In this document: piece by piece, positions 27,365 to 40,200 of the stretch
How positions within the stretch are numbered: position 1 is the stretch's first letter
How the letters are laid out: each line of letters begins with the position of its first letter
Source of the DNA: Amia ocellicauda
Lineage: Eukaryota > Chordata > Actinopteri > Amiiformes > Amiidae
Length of the DNA stretch: 64,000 nt
Direction: 5' to 3'
NCBI RefSeq assembly: GCF_036373705.1
Contig: NC_089850.1
Location: 47,709,048-47,773,047 of the forward strand
The notes under the pieces: generated by a model
What the model was told of the DNA's origin: nothing
Database searches by the model: none
The model's input: the letters and a program-made list of their open reading frames with translations, nothing else
Translations under genes and position numbers: made by a program

Positions 27365-30300
27365 CATGCAACAGTATAATTGTTCTACTATCATTCACTT
27401 CTATTATAGCCTTGAGGCAAAAAATAAAAGCTGCACCAACCAAGATAGTTGTTTCACAACACCTTCCATCATTTCACCTTGTCAATGACAAACCCTGCCA
27501 GAAGGTTCTACAGATAAATAAGGACCCATTACAGATGCAGTGCAAACTGATATCAGTACAAATAATAAAATGAAAGTATAGCAAGTGTTATTTAAGGCAG
27601 GATACAGTATATTCTATTTCAAAGTAATACTTTAACAGTGAAATCTAAAGAATATTCAAAACACTTAAATTGCTTTTTACATTTTGGGGGATTTCTTTCA
27701 AAGGTTGCACAGCAGTGAGTTTTTCCTAAGGAATCTTTCACTTTCAGAGCACACTGCTTGCTATGCAGGTTAAAGCATCAAATTTTCCCAGTTTTATATC
27801 AACATTTTTCTTAAAAATTTTAACGTTATATGGTATCATATCCATTCTGAAGGACAAAAGATTACAGTTTCTCATCAGTAACAGAGATTGATTAAACCTT
27901 CTTTTGACAGATGGTGACAAGATACTGGAGACCTGATTTGGATGTAGCACAGACTGCTAAAATGTGTCACCAATAAATTAGGTAAAACAATGTCCTTCAA
28001 TTAATCAAACTACTTGTAAACTCCATTGGCAGAGGTCACAGTTAAAATTAATGTGAAAATAAAGAATATTTTTTCAAATATAAAATGTTAAAGAAAATTA
28101 CTTTTTTTTTTTTTATTCCAAGTGAACATGCAATTACACAAGAATTAATTTAATTTACTTACAATTTGTAAGATGTAAGGAGCTGTACATAACCTTAAAG
28201 TCTGCTACAAATTAGTAGTTCAATTATACTATATGACTACAAGATTAGCTGAAATAAGGATGTGTGGACAGAATGTAATGTCTATAAACTCAGTGCATCA
28301 AAATCCTGCATCGCTGTCAGTGTTTCAGTTTTTCTCTTGTGTTGGATGACTAGTATGTCTTACAAACTGTAGAAACAGAGTAACGTTTAAACCAAACTGA
28401 GAACTGAAGGGTATGAAAACCTGCAAGGTCGGCACTTTCAGACCTCGATTCAGCAAAGCTGTAAATCAAACATCAGTTTGATGAGCTATTTGCATATTAT
28501 TCACCAGGCTCTACACTCACACAGGCTGAATGTGAGATGAAAAGCTGGAAGCCCAGACCTGCATAAAGAAACACTTATTTTCCTACTGCCCACCACAATG
28601 GCTTTGAAGTCAGAGAAATAACTGATTCAGATACAAATTCTTGATGATTTCTGATACATCTTACAGAGAGAAGCTGGATGTGACAGTATTGTACACAATG
28701 GCTGAAAATTGTCATACATATAATCTGAATGGCTCCTTATTTATTACTGAATGAGAATCAATGCTTTTGGGGGGGGGGGGGGGGGGGGCATTATATCTTT
28801 ATTTTTCTTACAAAAGTTTATTTCAACGCTTAACTCTTAGAAGTGGAAAAGGGAAGTAGACCACAGTGGCATCCAGCTTATTGTCTAGGTTAAGGCACGA
28901 TGGGGTTTGTCTGCATCAAGAGCGGTCATTCCTCTCATTGAGTGTAACAGCACCCTCCCAGCATTTTATTTCACACAACACACAACCTCGCTCTGGGGCC
29001 ATAATGGAATAAGAAACAATAACATTAAAAAATATATATATAAATTGTTCCTTTAAAACGATGGTGCTTATAATATGGACTTTGCGTCTGCATCAAACCA
29101 GGAATGAAGCAGAAGATGTTAAAACAAATGTCACTGATTTGCTAGATGCACCTACTTTAACCATGCAACCTACATTGTAACTGCCTGTATTGTGCATGCT
29201 GCTGTTCTTCCCGTACATTTCCAATGGCTGTCTTTGCACTCTTGGTTCTGTAGGTTTCCTATCATAGTATGTGGGGATTCAGCTTATTCTAAAAAAAAAA
29301 AAAAACACTGACCCCCTTCAACATTAATGGCTCCATCTGGTTAATGTCTTCAAGCAAGCAGAAGCAACATGGTAGTAACATAAGGCCACTGCTTAATAAA
29401 ATCACCTCACAGTTGAAATGAAAGCTTTTTAATCTTTATGGTTCACAACACAACCATGCAGAAGGTTGTGAGCAATGCTTCCCCTTCCAACATGGAGAAT
29501 CCTGAAAAGCTTTAAACAGTTGGCAAACGACTTCCTTGGCAGCAGCGTCCCTCAAGCACCAAGACTGCAAACTATGATCAATTATCTGTGTTCAGTGCTG
29601 TAAAGATCCCACTGACAATTATCCAATGTGATGAATCTTTTCCATTTAAGTTTAATTGCCTACCCAAACCCCTCTATATTTTCCTAGAAGTTTCACGTTC
29701 AGTCACTATGTATTTCTATACAGAAGTAGGTGTTGTAAAGACTCTTTACAAGAACCGAGCAGAAACGTTTCACAGGACTGGTTTATACGGATACCCCCAT
29801 CAGGGTGAGGGAGGCCGTGCTACTGCCCCACATGACATGGGAGGAGAGCCACTGAGTGACAGATCGCACAACGAAAGGAACACAGGAAAGGTGAAACCCT
29901 CCCAGTCAACCTTTTGGCAGAACAATGCTAATAAAAAAAGGACCCAATGGGCAACATGATCCACTGCAGCACAGATTACAACTCACAAGACATTGTTCTC
30001 CCTCATAAAGGGGCTCTCTGAAGAAAGGCCCAGCAGATGGCTGCGTTTGAGGAGAGGGGAGCAGCGTGACGTAGGCCAGCCAGCTGGCAGACACCCGGCC
30101 TGAAGGCCCAGCTGCACTGTGCTGCTCTCTTTCTGCACAGCCCACATTTCAGCCCAGTACCGCGCAGCACCCCCCACCTGCCCCAGGAGTAATGGGGCTG
30201 CAGCCTCCACAGAGACCGAGACAGACCCGCGGAGACGCACACTAAATCACACACTACCACACACAGACTCGCACACGCTCCACGAGTTCATGGTGTCCAA

Positions 30301-31435
30301 GTCTACCTTCTAGCTGAAAGCACTGCCCCTCTGCAGCAAACTCACACAGCAGGCCTGCAGCGCTGGGTTGTTTCAAAGACACTTCCATCAGGCTTCTGCT
30401 CTCACTAACAAATCTTCAATCTAATGCTTTTCTTCAGTGAAACGCTCAGATCGATAAAGCAGAGCACTGTGGGTTTCTTGAACTCACTCCACCCATGTAA
30501 TCTCTCGAAGCAATCCACTATTGATATTATCTTGAGATATGGTTTCTGCTAATTTCCTTGATAACCCTTCTCTATGCATGTCAGTCTCTCATCTTGATGT
30601 TTAGTGGCACCTACTATTTGCAGAGGTGGACCTCATATTCTCCCCTCCTACCCATCAGTGTCTCACTTCTGATGCTCATGATCATGTCCCCCCCCCCACA
30701 ACCAGCATTCCTCCCTCCCCACACACGCCGTCACCTTCTTCCACTGTCCCCCATCATACCCAACTTCACTGCCTTGACTACAGCGATGCATTCTGTCAGA
30801 CTCAGACGATTCTGCGGCTGCAGTTCTCTTCATCCTTGCCTCAGTACGTGACTCTTTCCTCTCGCCATCCAATATGCTCTCCACTCATCCCCAGCCTTGA
30901 ATCTCCCTCAAGTCTCTGCTCAACTCACAGCAAGACAAGCTCTATTACTTACTGCTCTCCTTCATCCTAAATATCATAGCCACCACAGAGATAGCAGAAT
31001 AACTTGTAGTCAAGTCAATATGTATTTTGCAGCTTCAAATAAACCTTGTATTTTACAATACCTCTCCACTTTACACTGGCAAGAAAAGAACACCCCAAAC
31101 TTTCTATGTTTCACTTCAGGAGCTACACAAGAGGGTAACTGAGTCACCATGGCAACCAGTAAGGCGAAGACATATGACAATCACGTATTATGCATTACCC
31201 TGTATTACCAGGATAATGGAAATTATTCTGTGATGGAAATTAAGAGAAAAGCCCATGTTTCACATAAGAAGTGCAAAGCCTGATCAACACATGCACAATT
31301 ACAGGAAGCTATTCAAACAAAAATGGCAGCAGCAGAATGAGGTAAACATCTAAAGCTGAAGATAGACTAATAATTGGAAAGTCTAAGGCTTGACATCCTT
31401 ATGCAAGTTTCCCTAAGGACAATTTACAAGGGAAT
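27365..31435. other. Non-coding stretch with G20 run and GC-richer patch
   Basis: No gene is seen. A run of 20 G lies at 28769-28788. A GC-richer patch at about 30030-30290 and a pyrimidine-rich patch at about 30650-30900 contain short overlapping open frames on both strands without domains. They may be decayed repeats or regulatory DNA. Confidence 0.5.
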
Positions 31436-31439
31436 ATAT

Positions 31440-31510
31440 AAGAACATAAGAAAGCTTACAAACGAGAGGAGGCTATTCGACCCATCGTGCTCGTTTGATG
31501 TCCTTTAAAT
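31440..31510 (+). repeat. Fragment of a dispersed retroelement-like repeat
   Basis: The sequence agaacataagaaagcttaca, then a stretch containing cgagaggaggctattcg and cccatcgtgctcgtttga, matches from memory a very common repeat start in non-teleost ray-finned fish sequences. Only about 70 bp is present. The assignment is not backed by a search. Confidence 0.5.
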
Positions 31511-34500
31511 ATACCCGTGTGTATGTGTGTGCATTCGGTTTCCAATAAATAAGACAAACTGACAAAACATATTCTATTGGACAACATTCCTTAACACTGG
31601 TCACCCCAGCAAGCAAAGCAAGGTATGAAATGGCACTGAGGAAAGGCATTTGGAAAAACTGACAGATCACATGTAGTACCTCATAACCTGCATCCAATAT
31701 AAGCCTAAACTATGTCCTAGAAAAAACAATGTTGAAGGCCCACAGAGATCTTGCTCGGCTCAGCGGGCTGTCAGCTGACGTAGAGATATTGGAACAAGCC
31801 CGAGATAACAGACAGTTCTCATCAGGGCAGAAGCAAAGAGCATTCAATCAAATCATTGAAGTCTGAGAAACATTAAAGCATAATAACAAAATAAACATTC
31901 ACTATTATAAAGTATCGGTTTGCAAATCTCATAAGTGGTCAATGCATTCTTCACATTTCTGCACCTGAAATAAATACATATAGGCCACTCCTGTATGTAT
32001 GAAAGCATTCTGCCACCCACCTCTTTAATGGTAACAGCCTGACTTAAACCATTAAAAAGCAATTATTTGTCTTTTTTTAAAGGCTAATCAATCTCAAGAA
32101 AGCTGTAGATTACATTTTTCTAATTAAAAAATATGAAAAAACTCACTTCAGAATTACATTTATTTTTGTGATGCATCTATATCAACACAAATACTACTAA
32201 ACAGTTTTAGGGAATCTGAAAGTCAGTTACAGAAATTAGAGGTTAATAGAATATGTAGTTCCTTCACATAAGCAAGTTTTCCACTATAGTTTGGGATGAG
32301 GACAAACCCAATCTCACGCCCGAGTTCTGCCAACCCAAGCATTATTATCCAGCAACAAACACACCTGGCCAGCATTCCTTACTTTGCACCCTCCTCCACC
32401 CCAGACCCCACCACGCAGCAGCTCTGTGGCTCATTCCACCTAGTGGGGGGTGTTCGGATGACCTTGTCCTCATGGCGAGGTCATCGTCCCCAAAGTCCAG
32501 TGAGCCGAAACCCAAGTTTATTACCTTCAGCTATATAGGTCTGTCAGGCTGAAATGAAGCAGCGCACAGAAAATCACCTGTCGAATGATGTCAGAGGTGA
32601 AAGATCAGAAACAGACTTTTGGAACAGACTTATTGTGTTACTTAAGACTGCTGCTTTGCCACATCTTTTCTTTCTTGTCCATCCAATACCAGCTGTCTTT
32701 CTGACTTAAGATTCTCAAAACAGTTTATAGGCTACCAGTAGCATATCGCCATCTGCCCAACATGTCTGGACATGTTCAGCAAATGAAATATAACCTTTCT
32801 AATGCACATTTTAGTGCAGAATGAATCATTTAGCAAGGCATTCCCAGGGTAATGACATTTAATCCTAATGACAGAATTTATAGAACAATCTCAGCTTGCC
32901 AACATATCAGGGTATGATTAAAGACATTAGTTGTTTATTACCTATAAGTAAAGCATCCAAGACATTTACAGCTTCTGCAGGCCAACAGGAATATTAGTTT
33001 AAATTAAAACTGGAATAGAGCAGATTGCATACTGCCGTAGGACTGTTGTGACCATCTGAAATAAAGATTTTAAATATTGTTTTAGGCACTTTCTTTTCTA
33101 GGTCATACCTGGTGTTAGCTAATTTCTGTATGTGATCTGACACAATATTTTGCCTCTCACGCTGTAAAATCCAAACCGCCCATAAAACAAACTGAATTCA
33201 AGGAATGGAATGAGTTGTGTCTCTTGAGAGCTTGGTCTTCTAATATCCTGAATACTAAACCAAGACAATTGTATTGATATTCTATATCCACTGACAGTTA
33301 AAGTCCTCCCTGCTGCTAAGCTCCCTGCTTTCTAAATATCATAGTGTGGGAAAGGAAATCCCTGGTATTAGTACCACGATCAGCAAGGTAAAACTTCAGG
33401 GCAAGAGACTCAGGTGAAATACTCCAGTGAAAACTCCACCTGGCGAATTTCCAATAAAGCAAAATCCTTGCAGTAAGCAGTTTAAATTATGCTGGTAGTA
33501 ACTCGAAGTACATTACAGGGGGACAAAATCACTTTGGTCACAAAAAAAACACAGGATAAAAAAAGAGCAAATGTAAAAAAAAAAAAAAAAAAAAAAAAAG
33601 ATTTAATGGAGCATCTTACGTCTCACCTGATTGATCTCACCCAAAGTGAAGTTAAAAAACAAATATAATAAGCCTACGTACAGTATTGGGGCAAGTGCTT
33701 CTTGTGCACACCTTATTTCAAATCTGAATTTGTCTCGAGTTCTGTGTATATTAATACCAAAGCATCCAGGAACACTGCATATTTAACATGCTTCTGCCCC
33801 TTCAGAATCAAAGGATGCCAGTGCGTTATACTCAAGAAAACAGCAACTGCAATTAAAAAACACTCTGGGAACACATCTTCTGTTTGATCCACAAATATTT
33901 CCCAGAGAGTGATTTCTACCTTCAAGTTCAGAGCCCCTTGCTATGGAGATAAACAACCTAATAAATAGTTAGAAAACAACATCCTTCCACATCAGGTTTG
34001 GCCAGATTCTCAGCAGGTCTCAATCCTATGGAGAATGACCGGGCTCTAGGGCAGGAACAGAACCGGGCTGGTGTGCTCAGAGTCTAGAGGAGATCCTGAC
34101 CAGCAGCGCCTCACTGCCTCCGTGCCCGAGAGGACTGGGGAAGTCTTAAAGCCCTGCAGTTACAAAGTACTAGTATACCACCTTCTGCTAGACATTTAAA
34201 ACCATGTTGTAGCTTCCTCAGTGAATCAAAGCAAAATATTGAAATCAGAATCAATGGGCTAAATAAAATATTCTAAAATAAATACTAACCTCTTTAATAC
34301 CCATAGTATTTTCTATTTGCATAGATGGTAATCACCAAATCTCATTTTGTATTCATTGGGTTACCCTCTATACATTGCCAAATATGTAAATATGACATAT
34401 GTGAGAGGGAGAGGCAGACAGAGAGCTGTGAAATCATGTTTTTGTTAGATGGGCATTTGCTGAAAATCTAAAACCATCTTCAAAAGAATCCCACAGAGGA

Positions 34501-35661
34501 AAAAAACACCTTAAGTAAAACCCTGCAGGGAAAGGCAAAATATAATGAAGATAGGAGATTCAGTGGGGTGTCAACTTTGCCATCCTTCACTGATGGAATC
34601 GACTCCCTGCGACATATTCAATTATTTTACCTTAGGATTCCTCAGTGTTTTACTGAAAATAATAATACAAAAAATGTAATATATTTTCAAGCAGTAATAA
34701 AGGACTGTGCGATTCAAGTCCTGACAGAAAACTAAATATATAAACCTCACCCCCTGGATGCTTAGCTGGCGATGGGCGAAAGTCGATCGTGTATTAAATT
34801 AAACTGATATCAATACTGAAAACAACATGCAAACGTGCCATGCATGACTAAAACCAGCGAGCAGCAGTCAAAAGACAAAACTTTACCGGGTAGGAAATTG
34901 CACTGGAATGAATTACACATTTTATAAAAAGGCGACGTTTCAGTCAAGCCGGGCGGCTGTGGATTGAGGTGCGTGAGGATCTTGTCAATGAAGTCGAAAA
35001 CGACCCCTTTCTTCTCGACTTAATCGTGTCCTATCAAATGCAGGCAACACATCACACGCAACGTACGAGACTCGGAGTTACAGTCTCAATTATTCATCAA
35101 GAGCCATTTGTTACATTTGTCTATTTCTTAGCCTTGATTGTTGAACTAAACAAAGCCCAAATGTGCAACATTGTTCGTGGCTTCCCGGGTGCCAGTGATG
35201 TGCAGTTTGTTCAACAATGTGATCCGGCGATACTTTGATATCTGCATTTGAAAGGAGCAGCAAAGCATGAGATTTTGGTTTGTTTTTTTTAGATATTAAA
35301 AATAACCAAGATATAGGCTACATTATCCCCCACAAAAAGTTCAAGTGCTGCGCTGGCATTTAAGGTTGTTAATTTCTGAATAATCAAGATGGGATTCAAT
35401 TTGTGGATTTAAAATGAAGCAAAGAATAGTTGATTGATTGATTGATTGATTAATAAGCTCATACCAAACCCTTCCTATTATCTGGAGAGAACCAAACAAA
35501 CAAACATTATTCCTGATGTAAAACGCAGCGTGGAGATGTGCCAGCAGGATGTGTGCCTGATTTCGGAGAGAAACTGGAAATGCGCCACCTGTTCCAGGGA
35601 GTTTCACCAACAAAGGGTCAATTGAAAGCCATCATTGAGCCCAGGGACAGTGGTCTCTTAC
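31511..35661. other. Non-coding stretch next to slc35f1 exon 1
   Basis: Inferred proximal part of slc35f1 intron 1. It has a poly-A of 25 nt at 33575-33599 and a (TGAT)n run at about 35426-35450. I looked here for a second slc35f1 exon on the minus strand and saw none. Confidence 0.5.
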
Positions 35662-35771
35662 CTGTTAAACACTTTCCTTATCCTCTGCAGCAGTGTCGGC
35701 GAGGCTGTGATGGTTTCTGCAGGAATATTTTCAATGGTGGCAACAACATGATTGTGCTGCTCGGGGATCAT
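35662..35771 (-). CDS. slc35f1: slc35f1 coding exon 1 (solute carrier 35 family F1), 5' part of gene
   Basis: Minus-strand ATG at 35771 opens a 110-nt exon (36 codons plus two bases) starting MIPEQHNHVVATIENIP and ending LLQRIRKVFN plus AG, then a consensus donor gtaagag. Human SLC35F1 begins MIPPEQ and has HVVTTIENLP and RQRIRKVLNR, so the match covers both ends of the exon. The human exon is longer by a Gly/Ser/Pro-rich insert that is absent here. A G at -3 supports the start. SLC35F1 is a multi-pass membrane protein of the nucleotide-sugar transporter superfamily, strong in brain, with uncertain substrate. This exon is the cytosolic N-terminus before the first membrane helix. The rest of the gene should lie to the left, probably beyond the window. 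Position beside nus1 on the same strand agrees with human 6q22. Confidence 0.9.
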
Positions 35772-36180
35772 CGCTGGGATCAGATGAGACGATCAGACCC
35801 CAGAGCGCATTCTGCACCGAGCCGCAGAGGGATGGGAAACTCCGGCTGATCTGCACCGCGGGTCTCTGACACCTTAGCGCTCCATGTCTAAGGTTAGGGC
35901 CAAACAAAAGTATATCCAGAGAGAAGGTCTTATTTGGGTGCTGGATGGCTGTCCGACACCTCCTCTACAGTGTACCTGTGTGTGCTAGTCTGAAACCCCC
36001 TGCCCATCCAGGCGCATTTTCTGAGTGCTGCTCCGGACTGATGGGGCTGCTGAGACGCTGTGGCTTTTTCACGGACATTCCCGCGCAGCCCGGCAGGGGG
36101 CGCTGTTTCCCTCTGGCCACCTCGCTGCAGTGGCACCTGGGAAATGTAGTGCTGATTGTGTTATTGTGGACAGCCTGATT
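35772..36180 (-). promoter_or_regulatory. slc35f1 promoter and 5' UTR region with CTCF-like and ZNF143-like motifs
   Basis: GC- and CpG-richer than its flanks and directly upstream of the slc35f1 start. A strong CTCF-core match, ccggcagggggcgctg, lies at 36090-36105. A ZNF143/SBS-like element (read on the minus strand as actacatttcccagg) lies at about 36136-36150. No TATA box is evident. The transcription start cannot be placed from sequence alone. Confidence 0.6.
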
Positions 36181-37172
36181 CCTTGTACTTTAAATTAGAC
36201 TGACAGAATTACGGGTTTAAAAAAGAACGCAAAGGTAGCATAGCAAATACATCCATATTAATGCATTCAACGCATTGAACTGAACGCTTTCAATAATTTC
36301 AAAGGGAAAAACATTTTCGACCATTCAATTGATAAATATGAGCGACATTAATAATAAATAAAAATTGATAATCCAAAAATGAAAGACGTGTGCAATATTG
36401 AGATTCGCTGCCGACTATGAGAGGAGGTGGGGGGCCTTGTAGTTCTGCTTGTGACGTACATATTCTTACATTCTATCATGGACACTAACATACCTGCTTT
36501 TGTGATACTGCTACTTCCATACTTACTGTCACACAGCATCATTTACACATATTACAGAAATAATTTGCGAGCTCAGCAACATTCTTCATTCCTCCTGCAG
36601 ATAGGAATTTGGCATAGTATGATCTCCAGCATGCCGCCTATCTCTTTAATATGAGAGCAAGGCTTTATTTGTTATACAGGGCATTCAAGCAAACACAGCT
36701 CAAATTGTCTGTAGTCAAATATGAAAACCCTCCTTGTGTGACATGTCAGAATCTCAGAATATTCTCCCCACTAGAACTGTGATCCACGTCTTTTGTGATG
36801 GGATCATCAAGTCATCTCCCTGAAAGCAGGGAGCCAAGCTTAATAATACATACCCTCTTCAGACAGTGCTCGGGAGGTCAGCCCCACCAGGCGGAGGAAA
36901 GGAAGGTCAAAGGACAGAGTCTGGGAATGAGGATTTGAGGCTCCCCTCAGCAAAGACTGCACAATAGAGAACTGGAGTCAATGTTCTCAGTCTGGTGCTT
37001 GATATCATTGCGGGACCAGAATCACTTTCTAACCCTTTTGAGGATGATAATATGGGACTGTCAACATGCAAAAACCCCAGCTTTTTTTTTTTAAATGTCT
37101 TATTAAACAAAAAGCATTATTCTGTGAAAGTGATGGTTTGTTTAGTCATTTTTAAATACACGACACCTATGA

Positions 37173-37226
<54 letters not shown>

Positions 37227-40200
37227 ATCAAGTTTAGGCATTTTGGAGACATGTGAAGATTCCATATTGACTGCTGCAAATTCTACAAATGTTGACACAT
37301 TCCAAAGCAATGGCTTATCAAACAGAAACAGTGTTTGCCTGAGAAGGACAAATCTCTATTAGTGCTTCAAGGCAGATCATCTACAGTATTGTTCTGTGAA
37401 GGATCCTTTCTCCCACATCCAAATGTACTGCACTGTAATAAATGAGACTGGCTCACTTTAATTTTACATGCTCATCAAGACTGTTTCCCATATTAGTTTC
37501 CATGGGCAATAAACCTCAAGGAAACATGGTCACAGTTTAATCATGCAAGAAGAATGTGAAATGCAGCCTATTGTTAAACAGTCTTTTCTGCTGTATTTAT
37601 TTCCAACTTGTGGTTTAGGATTGTAATGCCACCTAGAAGCAATCAGCCTTAATCTCAGTGATGAAGCGGAGCACCCTGAGGGACTCATATCTAGATGGAG
37701 CAGCAAGGGGAAGAACAAATCCCCAGATGTCTGCCTTTTCACAATCAAATCACTAATCAGATATGTGTGTAGTCATGTATGTATTGACACAAACAATAGA
37801 GTATGACATATGTAATGCAGTTGCAACATAATAGAGAACCTACACTTTAGAGAAAACATGGTCCCAGCAGAACACAAAAACAAAACAAACAACGCTTCAA
37901 CTTGGTCTCATATGTGGCACATCTGAGTAGGAAAAGTTAAGTTCTTTATACACTATCTCTGAAAAGGGCTCATCCAACCTAAAATAATTAAAACTATACC
38001 AATGCTTTACAATTCCTTACTACAGAAACCTGAGCAGGCAATTTGTGATGACAGAGGAAATGATCTGTTAACACTTGTGAACGCTTGGGCAGGTTCACTT
38101 ACACTTCACAGATGTGTCACTTGATTTCACTCTACTAGATGAACAACCAACATCTCAGACAAAAAGCAGAACTCTTCCATTAAAACATGTGTAATGTCTG
38201 TTTTAACATCTGAACCTGATATTTAATCCAACCAATTAATCAGTGGGAAAGCCACTTCCCTGCCCCATAATACAGATCTGCACTGCACTGCTCCAAGCTA
38301 CGGTGCCCTTTGCTTTACTATTCTCAAGTATCTGGAGTTCTGTGAAATACAATTTACATTCTTTTATTATATAATGTATTATGCCCTGAATTTAAATGTC
38401 TGTTTTTTTTCCGCAGAAGATGTCAAATGCAGGTAATAAAATACACAATAAATGTTCCTCCCGCTGTGGTTTGTTTCAGTGAAGGAGCAAAATACCCTTT
38501 ACCCAGGGATGTGGTGAAGGATAGAGGCATATACAGCATGTGCCCACTAATCTGAGCACACATGCAGTGTTTGCATTGCATTTACCTGAAACTGTAACTC
38601 TACCTGCGGCTAGGTACTGTTTATCATACTCTTGGTTAACAATGGAATTGAGCATTTGTCATCAGCTTATTTTATTTTGTTTTTTTCATTTGACATACCA
38701 ATACTCAACACCAGTTGTGTCCATTTACAAAAAAAAAAAAAAAAAAAAAGATTAATCGAGTTAACTGATAGTTTTAGACACTTTCGAACATGATCCCCCA
38801 AATATTTGCATTTTTCTTCTAAAAGAAGAGCAGGGCAGCCACTTTTACTGCCTAGTCAAATGGAAACAGTGTTTCAAGAAAACATACTATTTAAATCATA
38901 TGTTTGCCTTTTGATTTCGTCACTTGGCATCAAGTTGTTTTGATGGAATGTAAAGTATTATATATTTTAGTCTGATTTCACACTGACATTTCAATGTAAT
39001 TGTTACCTAGCTTGCAAATGATGTTTGTGTTTGTGTGTGCATGTTTGTATGCGTGTGTGTGTTGGTATGTGTATACACATCATAACATTTTCCCCAAACA
39101 TCAACCTTTTGAGTTGCCATGGAAACAAATTGCAAGGGCAGCAGTAAGCCAGAATATGGGGACAGGCGTAACACAGGCATCATCGTGCTGAACCAGAGCT
39201 GCTGTATGAAGAGAGACATTTCTTATTTACTCTCAGAAACTCAAGTCTAGCTCATTGTAATGTGAAAAGCCAACTTTTAAACAATTAGGATACTGATAAA
39301 TATGCCTAAAGAGCTTTTCCATTATAACTGAAATATATTTGGTCTTATTTTGCAAGGAGAGGAGAGATTTATATTTTATTTTAGCTAGTATACAACTCAA
39401 AGGACAGTTATTATAATTAAACACATATAAGTATTTTATGTTCTTTACCTTTGGAGGATTTATAAAATAGCTTTATGTCATGCTCAATTGACAGTTTTAA
39501 TTAACTAACAGCGTTAATATGAAATTTCCAAATAATTCCCAGGAGATTTTCTATTTCTTAGCTTATAAAACATGTGAAAACCAAACAAAAATAGTAATAA
39601 CTATTCAAATATTATAATGTTAGAACACAATTACAACAACAGACTTGCACGTGAATAATTGAACTGTTGGGTTTACAAGGAAAAAGCAAACAAACACCTA
39701 ACGCCTGCAGAAGAAACAGCAGCAATGGGCCGTGTCCGTCACAGTCACAGACACATCCTCCACCTCGGCTCAGGTAGTTCCTTAACTTAAAGGAATTGAC
39801 TACAGTATTTAGCCCCTGTGAATTTGAGCCCAGCAACAGATCGGTTTGCTCTCCAGCTCAATAAGCAATGGTTGATCACCTCAGCACAGCAACGAGAGGA
39901 TTTGGGACAGCTGCTCTGACACCGCTTAATGAGAGAAACGATGGCAGTGAAATTCAGAGTCCACCTTGCTAGAGTAATATCACCTTCTTATCTTAAAAAG
40001 GTAACAATTAATCATTGAAAAAATGTTAGTTACTAAACTAAAATCATTAAAAGTCACACATTGTATTATTGCATTCTTAAAAACATAATAATCCTAGAGT
40101 TTTTTCATTGATGTGCTGACACGTTGTTCTCTGTAATTCGTTATTGGTTTGAAAAGCAGACACCGAGATCCAGTTTTCTTTCTAGAGGTGGGTCTATCCT

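Noticed and set aside
29588..29959. 123-residue plus-strand open frame
   Set aside because: No similarity to a family I know, no splice or promoter context, composition like the flanking non-coding DNA.
30558..30970. Overlapping open frames of 97 and 114 residues in pyrimidine-rich sequence
   Set aside because: Low-complexity Ser/Pro/Leu composition in several frames at once and no domain; probably composition-driven.
37150..37222. Open frames ending in Tyr-Ile repeats here and near 57123 and 60880
   Set aside because: Translation of (AT)n microsatellites.
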